A stretch of 61,862 bases of DNA from Lysobacterales bacterium (GTDB taxonomy: Bacteria > Pseudomonadota > Gammaproteobacteria > Xanthomonadales > SZUA-36): contig JAOUCS010000008.1 of NCBI GenBank assembly GCA_029859645.1, forward strand, positions 1 to 61,862, given 5' to 3'. Position numbers and translations under genes: made by a program. Each line of letters begins with the position of its first letter. Position 1 is the stretch's first letter. Positions 32,749 to 40,852 of this stretch are shown here, piece by piece. The notes beneath the pieces are model-generated. The model did no database searches and was not told where the DNA came from. It worked only from the letters and a program-made list of their open reading frames with translations.

Positions 32749-33548
32749 TTGATGGCCAACTCCCTGCTCCTTTTGCATGCGGCCTTTGCTGCGCGAAAAA
32801 CAAGGTCACGAAAACGGCCGTCTTCCAGCACCACCATGGCTGCCTGCGTGGTCCCACCGGGAGAAGTGACACGCAGGCGTAACTCCTCGGCTTCTCCGGG
32901 GCTGCTGGCCAACATGGCGCCGGCGCCGAAGCAGGTGATCGATGCCAGTCGGTCCGAGGTTTCGGCCGGCAGGCCAAGGTCCCTGGCCGCCGCTGACAGG
33001 GCTTCCGTCAGCAGGAAAAAGTAGGCTGGACCCGTACCGGAAATTGCAGTTACGGCATCCATCAGTGATTCGTCATCCAGCCACACCACTTCGCCGGCCG
33101 CGGCAAGGATTTCTTCCGCCTGTTGCAAATGTCGGGTAGTGCAGTGCTCGCCCGCCACGATGCCCGTGATGCCATGACCGACCAGCGCCGGGGTATTTGG
33201 CATGGAGCGGATGACCGCCTGTTGCGGACCCAGTTCAAGCCTGATGCTGTCGATGGTGATTCCTGCCGCAATAGAAAGAATCATTTGATCTTCATTGATC
33301 CTGCCTCGTAACCGGTCGAGAACAGCCGGCATGGTTTGTGGCTTGACGGCCAGGACGATGACATCAGCGCCTTCGATCGCGTCTGCGCTATCGTTGAAAG
33401 TCGGGACGCCGAACGTTTTTTCGAGATGGTCCCGCGCGGATTCGCTGGGGTCGCAGACCCTGATTTTAAGGTGGGCCCTTGGCGGGTTCACCAGGCCGCT
33501 GACCAATGCCGTGGCCATATTTCCCCCACCGATAAACGTTATTAACAT
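32745..33548 (-). CDS. proC: Pyrroline-5-carboxylate reductase
   Basis: The 267-residue cytoplasmic enzyme reduces pyrroline-5-carboxylate to proline with NAD(P)H. The N-terminal Rossmann motif is FIGGGNMATALVSG. The region VLAVKPQTMPAVLDRL and the C-terminal signature AVTAISGTGPAYFFLLTEAL, followed by VTSPGGTTQAAM, are typical. It lies 14 bases after yggS and overlaps yggT by four bases in one operon. Confidence 0.97.
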   Translation of the reverse strand: MLITFIGGGNMATALVSGLVNPPRAHLKIRVCDPSESARDHLEKTFGVPTFNDSADAIEGADVIVLAVKPQTMPAVLDRLRGRINEDQMILSIAAGITIDSIRLELGPQQAVIRSMPNTPALVGHGITGIVAGEHCTTRHLQQAEEILAAAGEVVWLDDESLMDAVTAISGTGPAYFFLLTEALSAAARDLGLPAETSDRLASITCFGAGAMLASSPGEAEELRLRVTSPGGTTQAAMVVLEDGRFRDLVFRAAKAACKRSRELAIK

Positions 33549-33562
33549 TTTTCTGCCTGCCT

Positions 33563-34249
33563 CTACTCAGGTCGCTGGCCGAACAGGTCTGTACCAATCC
33601 TGACCATCGTACTTCCATTCATTATGGCGGGTTCCAGGTCTCCCGACATCCCCATCGACAGGGTATCGAGGTGATACCCGTTTGCAAGCAACTCCAGGTA
33701 CAGGGTCCTCATGGCCTGGTAGCTTGCAGCCGGGTCATGGTTTTCGGCAGCAGCCATCGGAATGGTCATCAGGCCGCGCAGGCAGATCCGTGGAAGGTTG
33801 ATGGCTGCCTCGGCCAGTTGCCCCAGGTCTTCGGGAAGCACTCCGGCCTTCTGTGGCTCCCGGTCAATATTTACCTGGATACAGATATTCAGGTCCGGCA
33901 ATTCGACGGGCCGCTGAGCTGAAAGGCGATTCAGTATTTTCAGCCGGTCGACGCTCTGAATCCAGTGGAAGTGCCTCGCGACTTCGCTGGTCTTGTTCGA
34001 TTGCAAGGGCCCAATAAAGTGCCACTCGATGTCATTGCCCTGCAACCGCTCGATTTTCAACAGCGCTTCCTGTACATAATTTTCGCCAAACGACTGCTGT
34101 CCGAGCTGGTTCAGGGCCCGGATTTTGTCCACAGAGTGCCTTTTACTGACGGCCAGCACCGCGATTTCAGCGGGCAATCTGCCCGCTTTTTCGCAAGCCT
34201 TTGCCACTCGTGCACGAACATTATTAAGATTTTCTTTTAAGTTATTCAT
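33563..34249 (-). CDS. yggS: YggS family pyridoxal phosphate homeostasis protein
   Basis: About 228 residues, forming a single TIM-barrel PLP-binding protein. The PLP lysine is in EIAVLAVSKRHSVDKI (about residue 36). Other family marks are FGENYVQEALLKI, WHFIGPLQSNK and LSMGMSGDLEPAIMNGSTMV followed by RIGTDLFG. It has no known catalytic activity and buffers free PLP; loss disturbs amino-acid pools. It is first in the yggS-proC-yggT-DUF4426 operon and divergent from pilT, the standard arrangement in Pseudomonas-like genomes. Long upstream in-frame extensions overlap the pilT gene and are rejected. Confidence 0.95.
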   Translation of the reverse strand: MNNLKENLNNVRARVAKACEKAGRLPAEIAVLAVSKRHSVDKIRALNQLGQQSFGENYVQEALLKIERLQGNDIEWHFIGPLQSNKTSEVARHFHWIQSVDRLKILNRLSAQRPVELPDLNICIQVNIDREPQKAGVLPEDLGQLAEAAINLPRICLRGLMTIPMAAAENHDPAASYQAMRTLYLELLANGYHLDTLSMGMSGDLEPAIMNGSTMVRIGTDLFGQRPE

Positions 34250-34374
34250 CTTGCAGGGAGACTGAGCTTGTTCTATGGTTATGTCTGGCGCGTAATTGTC
34301 AAGGACTGGAAACATGCATCCTGGTGAAATCGCAGATGTATTGTAACGCGGCCAGGTAGTTTCAAGGAGAGAAA

Positions 34375-35412
34375 ATGGATATTGCTGAGCTGCTTGCTTT
34401 CGCTGTAAAAAATAACGCATCTGATCTGCACCTTTCTTCTGGCTTGCCACCCATGATCCGTGTGGATGGTGACATAAGACGGCTGACCCTGCCCGCACTC
34501 GATACGGCACAACTCCAGGAGCTCGTGTATTCCACGATGAGCGATCAGCATCGCCGGGATTTTGAAGCAAACCTGGAGGTCGATTATTCCTACGCCGTGC
34601 AGGGTCTCGCCCGTTTTCGTGTGAACTGTTTTCATCACGATCGAGGTGTAGGCGGAGCTTTTCGCACGATTCCGGATTCTGTATGGACACTTGAAGACAT
34701 CGGTGCTCCACCCATTTTCCGGGAGATCATCGATGCCCCGAGGGGGCTGATCCTGATGACCGGCCCGACCGGTTCGGGTAAATCCACGACACTTGCAGCA
34801 ATGATCGATCACCTGAATAACCAGGTGGAAGGTCATGTGCTGACCATCGAGGATCCCATTGAATTTGTTCACCGCAGTAAGAAGTGCGTCATTAATCAGC
34901 GCGAACTGCACCGTGATACACATGGCTTCAACCAGGCGCTCAGAGCTGCACTGCGTGAGGATCCGGATATCATACTGGTGGGCGAAATGCGCGATGTCGA
35001 AACCATCCGGCTGGCACTGACTGCGGCCGAGACCGGTCACCTGGTGTTCTCGACACTGCATACCAGTTCGGCGCCCAAGACCGTTGATCGGATCATCGAC
35101 GTTTTTCCCGCCGGCGAAAAGTCGATGGTGCGGTCCATGCTGTCAGAATCCTTGCGAGCCGTTATTACACAAACGCTGTTGAAGCGGATTGGCGGCGGGC
35201 GCGTGGCTGCGTGGGAAATCATGGTAGCTACCCCTGCCATCCGCAACCTGATCAGGGAAGACAAGGTGGCGCAGATGTACTCTGCCATCCAGACCGGGCA
35301 GAACGTCGGCATGCAAACGCTTGACCAGGCGCTCGAAGCGCTGGTTAAGCGAGGCATCATCAATAACCTCGAGGCGGCCAGGCGAGCAGTCGACAAGAAG
35401 ATGTTCCAGTAG
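34375..35412 (+). CDS. pilT: Type IV pilus retraction ATPase PilT
   Basis: The 345-residue cytoplasmic hexameric ATPase depolymerises type IV pili for twitching motility. An N-terminal PAS-like domain (ASDLHLSSGLPPMIRVDGD) precedes the RecA-like core. The core has Walker A (GPTGSGKSTT), the Asp box (LTIEDPIEFVH), Walker B (DIILVGEMRDVETI) and the His box (TGHLVFSTLHTSSA). The PilT-specific AIRNLIRE motif near the C-terminus, needed for retraction, is present. A strong ribosome site (AAGGAGAG) precedes the ATG. pilU follows after 11 bases. Confidence 0.97.
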   Translation: MDIAELLAFAVKNNASDLHLSSGLPPMIRVDGDIRRLTLPALDTAQLQELVYSTMSDQHRRDFEANLEVDYSYAVQGLARFRVNCFHHDRGVGGAFRTIPDSVWTLEDIGAPPIFREIIDAPRGLILMTGPTGSGKSTTLAAMIDHLNNQVEGHVLTIEDPIEFVHRSKKCVINQRELHRDTHGFNQALRAALREDPDIILVGEMRDVETIRLALTAAETGHLVFSTLHTSSAPKTVDRIIDVFPAGEKSMVRSMLSESLRAVITQTLLKRIGGGRVAAWEIMVATPAIRNLIREDKVAQMYSAIQTGQNVGMQTLDQALEALVKRGIINNLEAARRAVDKKMFQ

Positions 35413-35423
35413 GAGGCAGGCAG

Positions 35424-36551
35424 ATGAAAGTCATTGACAACTGGTTAAAGCAATTACACGACGAGGTGGGTTCGGATCTGTTCATCACGGTGGATGCTCC
35501 CCCATGCATCAAGGTCCATGGAAAGATCAAACCGATTTCCACCGACCTCCTGACGCCTGAAAAATGCAGGGAAATTGTGCTCAGCCTGATGGCTGAGCGC
35601 CAGAAGGAAGAATTCAGAAATACCCAGGAATTGCAGTTTGCCTATTCGCTGGGCCCCGAAGTGCGCTACAGGGTCAGCGCGTTTGTACAGCAGGGTATGA
35701 CGGGCATGGTCTGCCGTCGCATCGAGACCCGTATACCGAATTTCGAGGAATTGGGCTGTCCGGATGCGTTGTCCGAGCTGGCGCTCGAAAAGAGGGGGAT
35801 CATCCTGTTCGTGGGCGCTACAGGTACCGGTAAGTCGACCTCGATGGCTGCTATGGTGGGTTACCGTAACCAGCGCATGACCGGTCATATCATTACGATT
35901 GAAGACCCGATCGAGTATGTCCACCAGCATGGCAAGAGCCTTGTGACCCAGCGCGAAGTGGGGATCGACACCGAGTCATTCGAAGTGGCCCTGAGGAACA
36001 CGCTCAGGCAGGCGCCGGACGTGATCCTGATCGGCGAGGTGCGAACGCGTGAAACCATGGAGCATGCGATTACGTTCTCGGAAACCGGTCACCTCGTGCT
36101 CGCGACGCTGCACGCGAACAACGCCAACCAGGCGATGGACCGGATACTCCATTTTTTCCCGGAAGACCAGCGGGAGCAGGTGCTGCTCGACCTCTCATTC
36201 AACCTGAAGGCGACGATTGCACAACAGCTGATTCCCTCCCTCGATGGTTCGCGGCGCTGGGCGGCGTTTGAAGTACTGCTGGCGACACCGCTCATCAAGG
36301 ATCTCATCCGCAAGGGCGAAATCGATGAACTGAAACTCGTCATGAGGGACTCAGGTCATCATGGCATGATTACGTTTGATCAGTGCATGTTCAACATGTA
36401 CAAAGAGGGCAAAATTTCCTACGATGACGCCTTGCGACATGCTGATTCGGCTAACGAAGTCCGGTTGATGATCAAGCTGGATGAAGGTGGAGACGCCGAG
36501 ACGCTAGCCAAGGGCCTCGAGGGTGTGGAGGTCCTGGGAGACAAATTCTAG
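35424..36551 (+). CDS. pilU: Type IV pilus retraction ATPase PilU
   Basis: The 375-residue paralogue of PilT works with it to add retraction force. Walker A is GATGTGKSTSM, the Asp box is ITIEDPIEYVHQHGKSLV, Walker B DVILIGEVRTRETME, and the His box TGHLVLATLHANNANQ. The longer, acidic C-terminal tail (LDEGGDAETLAKGLEGVEVL) and the segment LIKDLIRKG in place of PilT's AIRNLIRE fit PilU. Good ribosome site (AGGAGGCAGGCAG). The next gene, a response regulator, starts three bases after the stop, so both belong to one transcript. Confidence 0.95.
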   Translation: MKVIDNWLKQLHDEVGSDLFITVDAPPCIKVHGKIKPISTDLLTPEKCREIVLSLMAERQKEEFRNTQELQFAYSLGPEVRYRVSAFVQQGMTGMVCRRIETRIPNFEELGCPDALSELALEKRGIILFVGATGTGKSTSMAAMVGYRNQRMTGHIITIEDPIEYVHQHGKSLVTQREVGIDTESFEVALRNTLRQAPDVILIGEVRTRETMEHAITFSETGHLVLATLHANNANQAMDRILHFFPEDQREQVLLDLSFNLKATIAQQLIPSLDGSRRWAAFEVLLATPLIKDLIRKGEIDELKLVMRDSGHHGMITFDQCMFNMYKEGKISYDDALRHADSANEVRLMIKLDEGGDAETLAKGLEGVEVLGDKF

Positions 36552-36554
36552 CCA

Positions 36555-37241
36555 ATGCGCGTACTAATTATTGAAGATAATCCGGATATTGCCGCGAATC
36601 TTGGCGATTACCTGGAGGATCACGGCCACACGGTCGATTTTGCGGGTGACGGAGTCACCGGCCTGCACCTGGCTGTAGTCAATGAATTTGACGCCATTGT
36701 GCTTGACCTCGCCCTGCCGGGCATGGATGGTCTGGAGGTTTGCCGCAAGCTGCGCTCAGAAGCGGGCAAGGAAACGCCCGTGTTGATGCTCACCGCGCGG
36801 GATCGACTCGAAGACAAACTGGCCGGGTTTGAGACCGGTGCGGACGATTACCTGGTCAAGCCTTTTGAATTACAGGAAGTTGAGGCGCGACTGAATGTTC
36901 TGGCCGGTCGGGGCCGCCGCAAGAAACGCCGTGAACTGCATGTGGGTGATCTCATCTATAACCTGGATACGCTCAGCGTCAGGCGTGGCGAGGTCGAAAT
37001 CTATCTGAACCCGATCGGCTTGAAGCTGTTGCACTGCCTGATGGATGCTTCACCCAACGTGGTTTCACGCGCAGAGCTGGAAATGGAGGTGTGGGGCGAG
37101 GAAATGCCTGACAGTGACAGTCTCAGGGTTCATATACATTCACTGCGCAGCGCGATCGACAAGCCATTCGGAAGTAACATGATTCAAACCCGCCATGGAA
37201 TCGGTTACCGCCTGGTGGAGCCGGATGCTGTATCGTCGTAG
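36555..37241 (+). CDS. OmpR-family response regulator
   Basis: The 228-residue protein has an N-terminal receiver domain with acidic pocket (LIIEDN), phospho-acceptor Asp in AIVLDLALPGMDGLE (about residue 51) and the LTARDRLEDKLAGFETGADD and YLVKPFEL switch elements. A C-terminal winged helix has SRAELEMEVWGEEMPDSDSL and HIHSLRSAIDKPF. Activated by the sensor kinase encoded next, it should control transcription; the regulon is unknown. Placement three bases after pilU suggests a link with surface behaviour or pilus retraction. Confidence 0.93.
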   Translation: MRVLIIEDNPDIAANLGDYLEDHGHTVDFAGDGVTGLHLAVVNEFDAIVLDLALPGMDGLEVCRKLRSEAGKETPVLMLTARDRLEDKLAGFETGADDYLVKPFELQEVEARLNVLAGRGRRKKRRELHVGDLIYNLDTLSVRRGEVEIYLNPIGLKLLHCLMDASPNVVSRAELEMEVWGEEMPDSDSLRVHIHSLRSAIDKPFGSNMIQTRHGIGYRLVEPDAVSS

Positions 37242-38502
37242 GCTTCGCAGCCGAATCGTTCTCTCATTTCTGCTACTGGGTACCCTGCTGAGCGCGCTTT
37301 TTGCCATCAGCACGCTGGCGCTGCAAAATTACCTGGAAGACCAGTTGATCGGCGCGACGCTGGCCCGGGAACTGGATGATTATGTAAGCCAACTGAGAAT
37401 TGACCCGTCCGTGGTCGAACCTTTTTACACGAGAATCCAGGGATACATCACACGTCCCGGTGACCCGAACCAGACGGTCAGCGCCGAAGTGCGCGGTCTG
37501 GATTCCGGCGTCCATGATGTCAACATCGCGGGTGGTGTGTTCAAGGCAGCGGTACGCAAGGAAGACGACCTCTGGGCTTTTCTCATTTATGACGTCAGCG
37601 ACAACCAGAGAATCAAGCGGCAACTGATCATTGCGCTGATCGGGGTTGTGCTGGTGTTTTCTGTATTGTCCTTCATGCTGGGCGCCTGGTCGTCACGGCG
37701 GGTCATGAAGCCGGTTACTGACCTTGCTGCTCGCCTCGATACCCTGAGCGAGGAAAGCAAACCCGAGGCCTTGTCTGAGCATTTCGCGGATGACGAGGTG
37801 GGACAACTGGCCAATGCGCTGGACAGCTATGCCGAGCGGCTCCATCACCTGGTAGAGCGTGACCGGGAATTCAACGCCGACGTCAGCCACGAATTGCGCT
37901 CGCCCCTGACCGTCATCACGGGCGCCACCGAACTGCTGCTGGCGCAACCGGATCTTGAACCCAAGGTTCGTACCCGTTTGCTCAGGATCGCGCGAGCGGC
38001 CCGGCAATCTGCCGACATCACCACGGCGTTGTTGCACATGGTTCGCGCCGAGCAGGGAATCGACAAGGACAGTACCGCACACAACATTGGTAAAATCGTC
38101 AACGAAGTGGTTCATCTGTATGAGCCACTGGTGGGTAACAAGTCGCTGATACTGAGAGTAGAAGAGGAAGACCGGGTCAGCGTCATTGCGCCCGAGGCGG
38201 TCGTCGCCGTGACGGTGGGTAACCTGATCGGAAACGCCATGCGCTACACTTCCGAGGGTGAGGTCGTCATCACCATTGGTAACGGCCGTGTAAGAGTGGA
38301 GGATTCCGGCCCCGGTATTCCCGATGACGATCTGAATCGCGTCTTTGACCGGCACTATCGTGGCCAGAACATTTCAGGCAAGGGAGCCGGGCTGGGTCTT
38401 GCCATTGTTAAGAGGCTATGTGAGCTTTATGGCTGGTCCATTCATTTCAGTAACCGTAAGGAAGGCGGTCTGTGCGCCGAATTGAGGTTTTTCGGAGAGT
38501 GA
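37225..38502 (+). CDS. HAMP-type sensor histidine kinase
   Basis: About 425 residues. It starts at an ATG 17 bases before the regulator's stop. Two membrane segments (VLSFLLLGTLLSALFAIST; LIIALIGVVLVFSVLSFMLG) flank a periplasmic sensor of about 100 residues with no recognised fold. A HAMP linker follows, then the H-box (DVSHELRSPLTVITGATEL), N-box (NLIGNAMRYTSEG), G1 (VEDSGPGIPDDDL) and G2 (GAGLGLAIVKRL). It pairs with the preceding OmpR-type regulator. A small zinc-ribbon membrane protein follows one base after its stop and may be an accessory. Confidence 0.93.
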   Translation: MLYRRRLRSRIVLSFLLLGTLLSALFAISTLALQNYLEDQLIGATLARELDDYVSQLRIDPSVVEPFYTRIQGYITRPGDPNQTVSAEVRGLDSGVHDVNIAGGVFKAAVRKEDDLWAFLIYDVSDNQRIKRQLIIALIGVVLVFSVLSFMLGAWSSRRVMKPVTDLAARLDTLSEESKPEALSEHFADDEVGQLANALDSYAERLHHLVERDREFNADVSHELRSPLTVITGATELLLAQPDLEPKVRTRLLRIARAARQSADITTALLHMVRAEQGIDKDSTAHNIGKIVNEVVHLYEPLVGNKSLILRVEEEDRVSVIAPEAVVAVTVGNLIGNAMRYTSEGEVVITIGNGRVRVEDSGPGIPDDDLNRVFDRHYRGQNISGKGAGLGLAIVKRLCELYGWSIHFSNRKEGGLCAELRFFGE

Positions 38503-38503
38503 C

Positions 38504-38881
38504 ATGAGTATTATTTCCTGCCCGGCGTGCAACAAGCAGATCTCCAGCCGGGCTCCTTTATGCAATTATTGTGGTTTTCAGATGGGAGAGGTGACCGAGC
38601 AGGACCTTGAGATTTTTCAGGCGCGGAAACTACGCGACACCATCTACCGCCTTAACATGGCCAGCTACCTGGTCATCACGGTTTTTATTGCCGGGTTCGG
38701 CTGGTACTGGTGGGAATCGAAAGGCTTCAGCCAGGCGTCGGGGATGGGACCCTTTATCCTGATGGGCCTGGCAGCGATGGCCTACCTTGTCGTTCGCGGC
38801 ATGCTTTTCAGAAGCCGTCAGCAACGCAAGGCGATGCGTGCAAAGAAACAAATGAGCAAGGACTTGCGCCGAAACCTGTGA
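38504..38881 (+). CDS. Zinc-ribbon membrane protein
   Basis: The 125-residue protein has an N-terminal zinc ribbon with two CxxC pairs (ISCPACNKQ; APLCNYCGFQ, residues 5-25). A short helical linker is followed by two transmembrane segments (about residues 50-68 and 80-98), and the tail is strongly basic (RSRQQRKAMRAKKQMSKDL). Function unknown. It is directly behind the sensor kinase gene and seems to end the pilT-pilU-regulator-kinase transcript. It abuts the convergent gene with no gap. It could modulate the kinase; that is only a positional inference. Confidence 0.8.
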   Translation: MSIISCPACNKQISSRAPLCNYCGFQMGEVTEQDLEIFQARKLRDTIYRLNMASYLVITVFIAGFGWYWWESKGFSQASGMGPFILMGLAAMAYLVVRGMLFRSRQQRKAMRAKKQMSKDLRRNL

Positions 38882-39394
38882 TTACTGAATGCGTTTCACC
38901 TTGCAATCGGCATCATGACCTTCAATTCGCAGGCGCCATGCTCCAAACATGGCCGGTTCGATGATCACTTCCGGATTCCTGATTTCCTTGATATAGAACT
39001 TGTCCTTGTCCGCTTGCACCCAGACCATGCCGTTTTTGAGCTTGAAGGTGGTCTGGCCGTCCCAGCCAGAGAACTTCCCGACCAGGTTGCTGGTGATCGT
39101 CGTGCGTTCCGCTTCTTCCTCGTCGTCGTCAGACTTCAATCCGCGCCGGTCTTCGCCCGGTTCGGTGGCTGCGGCTGCCGTCGAAGCAGTACCTTTTGGG
39201 GCATCCAGCGTCGCCAGGGAACGCGATCGGATCCAGGCATTTAACGCGTCAAGCTCCGGTTGGGACAATTTTTCCAGCCCGGCCGCGCTGAATTCCTTGC
39301 CGGTCATTTGCTCTTCCAGGGAAGAAAAGCCATCGGCGGCAGACACGGTGATTGCAATCAACAAAGTCAAAAAAGCAATAATAAAACGGTTCAT
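38882..39394 (-). CDS. Exported hypothetical protein
   Basis: The 170-residue protein has a signal peptide (FIIAFLTLLIAITVSAADG). A short helical part with SQPELDALNAWIRSRSLA is followed by an acidic low-complexity linker (KSDDDEEEAERT). A C-terminal beta domain has FKLKNGMVWVQADKDKFYIK and a final disulphide-less core. The linker plus domain order suggests a periplasmic or surface protein. I do not recognise the family with certainty. It has its own ribosome-site region and lies downstream of the beta-barrel gene on the same strand, 99 bases away. Confidence 0.7.
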   Translation of the reverse strand: MNRFIIAFLTLLIAITVSAADGFSSLEEQMTGKEFSAAGLEKLSQPELDALNAWIRSRSLATLDAPKGTASTAAAATEPGEDRRGLKSDDDEEEAERTTITSNLVGKFSGWDGQTTFKLKNGMVWVQADKDKFYIKEIRNPEVIIEPAMFGAWRLRIEGHDADCKVKRIQ

Positions 39395-39493
39395 TTTACA
39401 ACCTTCAAAACGCCAGACGGCGCAAGTCTAACATGAAAGGAGTGCCGCTCCGAGAACATCAAAACGATGGTTTTATTCAGCGAAACAGAAAGA

Positions 39494-40681
39494 TCAGAGA
39501 TCCTGCTTGTACCTGACGTAAGGAATACGACCGTATATCGACTCAAACGGATCGACCGGCTGGTTTTCAGTGCTGACGGAGCTGTCAGCACCTGCGTTCA
39601 TGACGTTGCTTGCGCCAACACTCAAATTGGCATTCCACGGTGTACGCCAGGTGAAATGCACATCGAAAGTCGTCAATCCATCCACGCTGTTGCGGTTCAG
39701 GAAATCGACCGAGTCGCGATAGAACCCCTGGATGCCGCTGCTGAAGGAGCCTTTACTCCACTCCACGCCCATTCTGGCCGTATTGAACGGCTCTGCAATC
39801 GTCCAGGAAAGCAGGTCGTTCGTGCCGGAGTAGACGCCCTGGTATTCTGCTTCGAGAACGCGGGTGAACGCCAGGCCGACCCTCAGGTCTCCAGCTGTGT
39901 CGGTTGCAATACCCACCTTGAAGTTGAGGTTGACTCCGCTGGCCTCGCTGTTGAGATACTGCAACGGGTCAAATCCGTTGGAGGACAGCAATGGATTTCC
40001 GAGATTGGGGGAGAGCAGGCTATTACCCATCACGGCCTGTCCTCCAGGGCCGCCGAGGCGTCTTACGCTGGACTGGTTCAATTCAGACTCCTGCGTAAAC
40101 CAGTTGATGGACGTGCTGCTGTTTCCCAGATCCCACTGCGCACCCAACTGAAAACGATCCTGTTCGCTGGAAGCCAGCGACTCGTCAACAAAGCGACAAC
40201 CCGAGGCCGTATAGGAATCGGCGCGCAGGGTGCCGTTCATGCACTGGATGTTGCCCAGAGATTGAAATCGCGCTACCCCCGCCTGTTTGTCCATGCTGCC
40301 GGCCAGGCTGAAATTGTTGGACAGGGGCACACTCAGCGTGGCATCCAGGCCGAGCAGGTTTGCGCCGCTATCCAGTACGCGGGCGCTGGTGCCCGTGCTC
40401 AGGGTAAGTGGCTGGTTGAGCACCAGTTGCAGTTTCTGTTGCTCACTGCCACCCAGGTCGAAATTCAGGCCGGCGGTATCGTCAATCACGACCGAAAATG
40501 GTGTGTTGTCCTCTGTTTCTGCCGGGACCGACTGGGACATGAGAGTCAATGCGCCATTGGACAGAATGGACACCGGGGCGGTGGTGTCATTCGCCACAAC
40601 AGCGACGGGCAACAGGCACAACAGCAGGCATCCCAGTGTTGCGACCGGACCCGCTTTCATGTAGCTGTTGCTGACGCTCAT
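39494..40681 (-). CDS. Putative outer-membrane beta-barrel protein
   Basis: The 395-residue protein has a long hydrophobic signal (GPVATLGCLLLCLLPVAVVA). The mature protein is a series of alternating-hydrophobicity strands separated by polar turns (FSLAGSMDKQAGVARF, FQLGAQWDLGNSSTSINWF, VGLAFTRVLEAEYQGV, TFDVHFTWRTPWNANLSVG). It ends in YGRIPYVRYKQDL, which resembles the last strands of TonB-dependent receptors. No plug domain is present. Two cysteines (QCMNG, SGCRF) may form a loop disulphide. An equally long open frame on the opposite strand is rejected because it lacks signal, domain and ribosome site. The 5' leader holds a perfect inverted repeat at 40707-40730. Confidence 0.75.
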   Translation of the reverse strand: MSVSNSYMKAGPVATLGCLLLCLLPVAVVANDTTAPVSILSNGALTLMSQSVPAETEDNTPFSVVIDDTAGLNFDLGGSEQQKLQLVLNQPLTLSTGTSARVLDSGANLLGLDATLSVPLSNNFSLAGSMDKQAGVARFQSLGNIQCMNGTLRADSYTASGCRFVDESLASSEQDRFQLGAQWDLGNSSTSINWFTQESELNQSSVRRLGGPGGQAVMGNSLLSPNLGNPLLSSNGFDPLQYLNSEASGVNLNFKVGIATDTAGDLRVGLAFTRVLEAEYQGVYSGTNDLLSWTIAEPFNTARMGVEWSKGSFSSGIQGFYRDSVDFLNRNSVDGLTTFDVHFTWRTPWNANLSVGASNVMNAGADSSVSTENQPVDPFESIYGRIPYVRYKQDL

Positions 40682-40706
40682 TTTTCTCTATTTCCGCAAC
40701 CGGTGA

Positions 40707-40730
40707 TATCCGGGAATAGGCTCCCGGATA
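40707..40730 (-). repeat. Perfect 9-bp inverted repeat upstream of the beta-barrel gene
   Basis: TATCCGGGA (40707-40715) and TCCCGGATA (40722-40730) are separated by six bases. It starts 26 bases before the start codon at 40681. It could be a protein-binding operator or a leader hairpin that influences translation. No T-run follows on either strand, so it is not an intrinsic terminator. Confidence 0.7.
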
Positions 40731-40815
40731 AGTTAGAGGCGCAAAACTCCGAAAAGTTTAATTTTATAATAGCAAATATTCAGAAAAATGCGCAGGCAAT
40801 TATCCCTTCCGGGCC

Positions 40816-40824
40816 TGATATACT
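40816..40824 (+). promoter_or_regulatory. Extended -10 promoter before the thioredoxin-like gene
   Basis: TG-A-TATACT (TG at 40816-40817, hexamer 40819-40824) is an extended -10 with five of six matches. Transcription would start near 40831, about 22 bases before the ATG at 40853. A -35 is not convincing, as is usual for extended -10 promoters. Confidence 0.4.
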
Positions 40825-40852
40825 GTGGCTTTAAGCCAGGAATACGTATCAA

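Noticed and set aside
34288..34302. TGGCGCG followed by TAATTGTC upstream of pilT, reminiscent of a sigma54 promoter.
   Set aside because: The -12 element does not read TTGC at the required spacing, and no upstream enhancer or sigma54-linked context is visible.
34250..34711. A long in-frame N-terminal extension of yggS.
   Set aside because: It would overlap the pilT start region and its residues do not match the family; the start at 34249 gives the standard YggS N-terminus.
39467..40834. A 455-codon open frame on the plus strand, longer than the minus-strand gene it covers.
   Set aside because: It has no signal, domain, hydrophobic pattern or ribosome site, and its composition is that of an antisense frame. 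The minus-strand product has a signal peptide and beta-strand periodicity.
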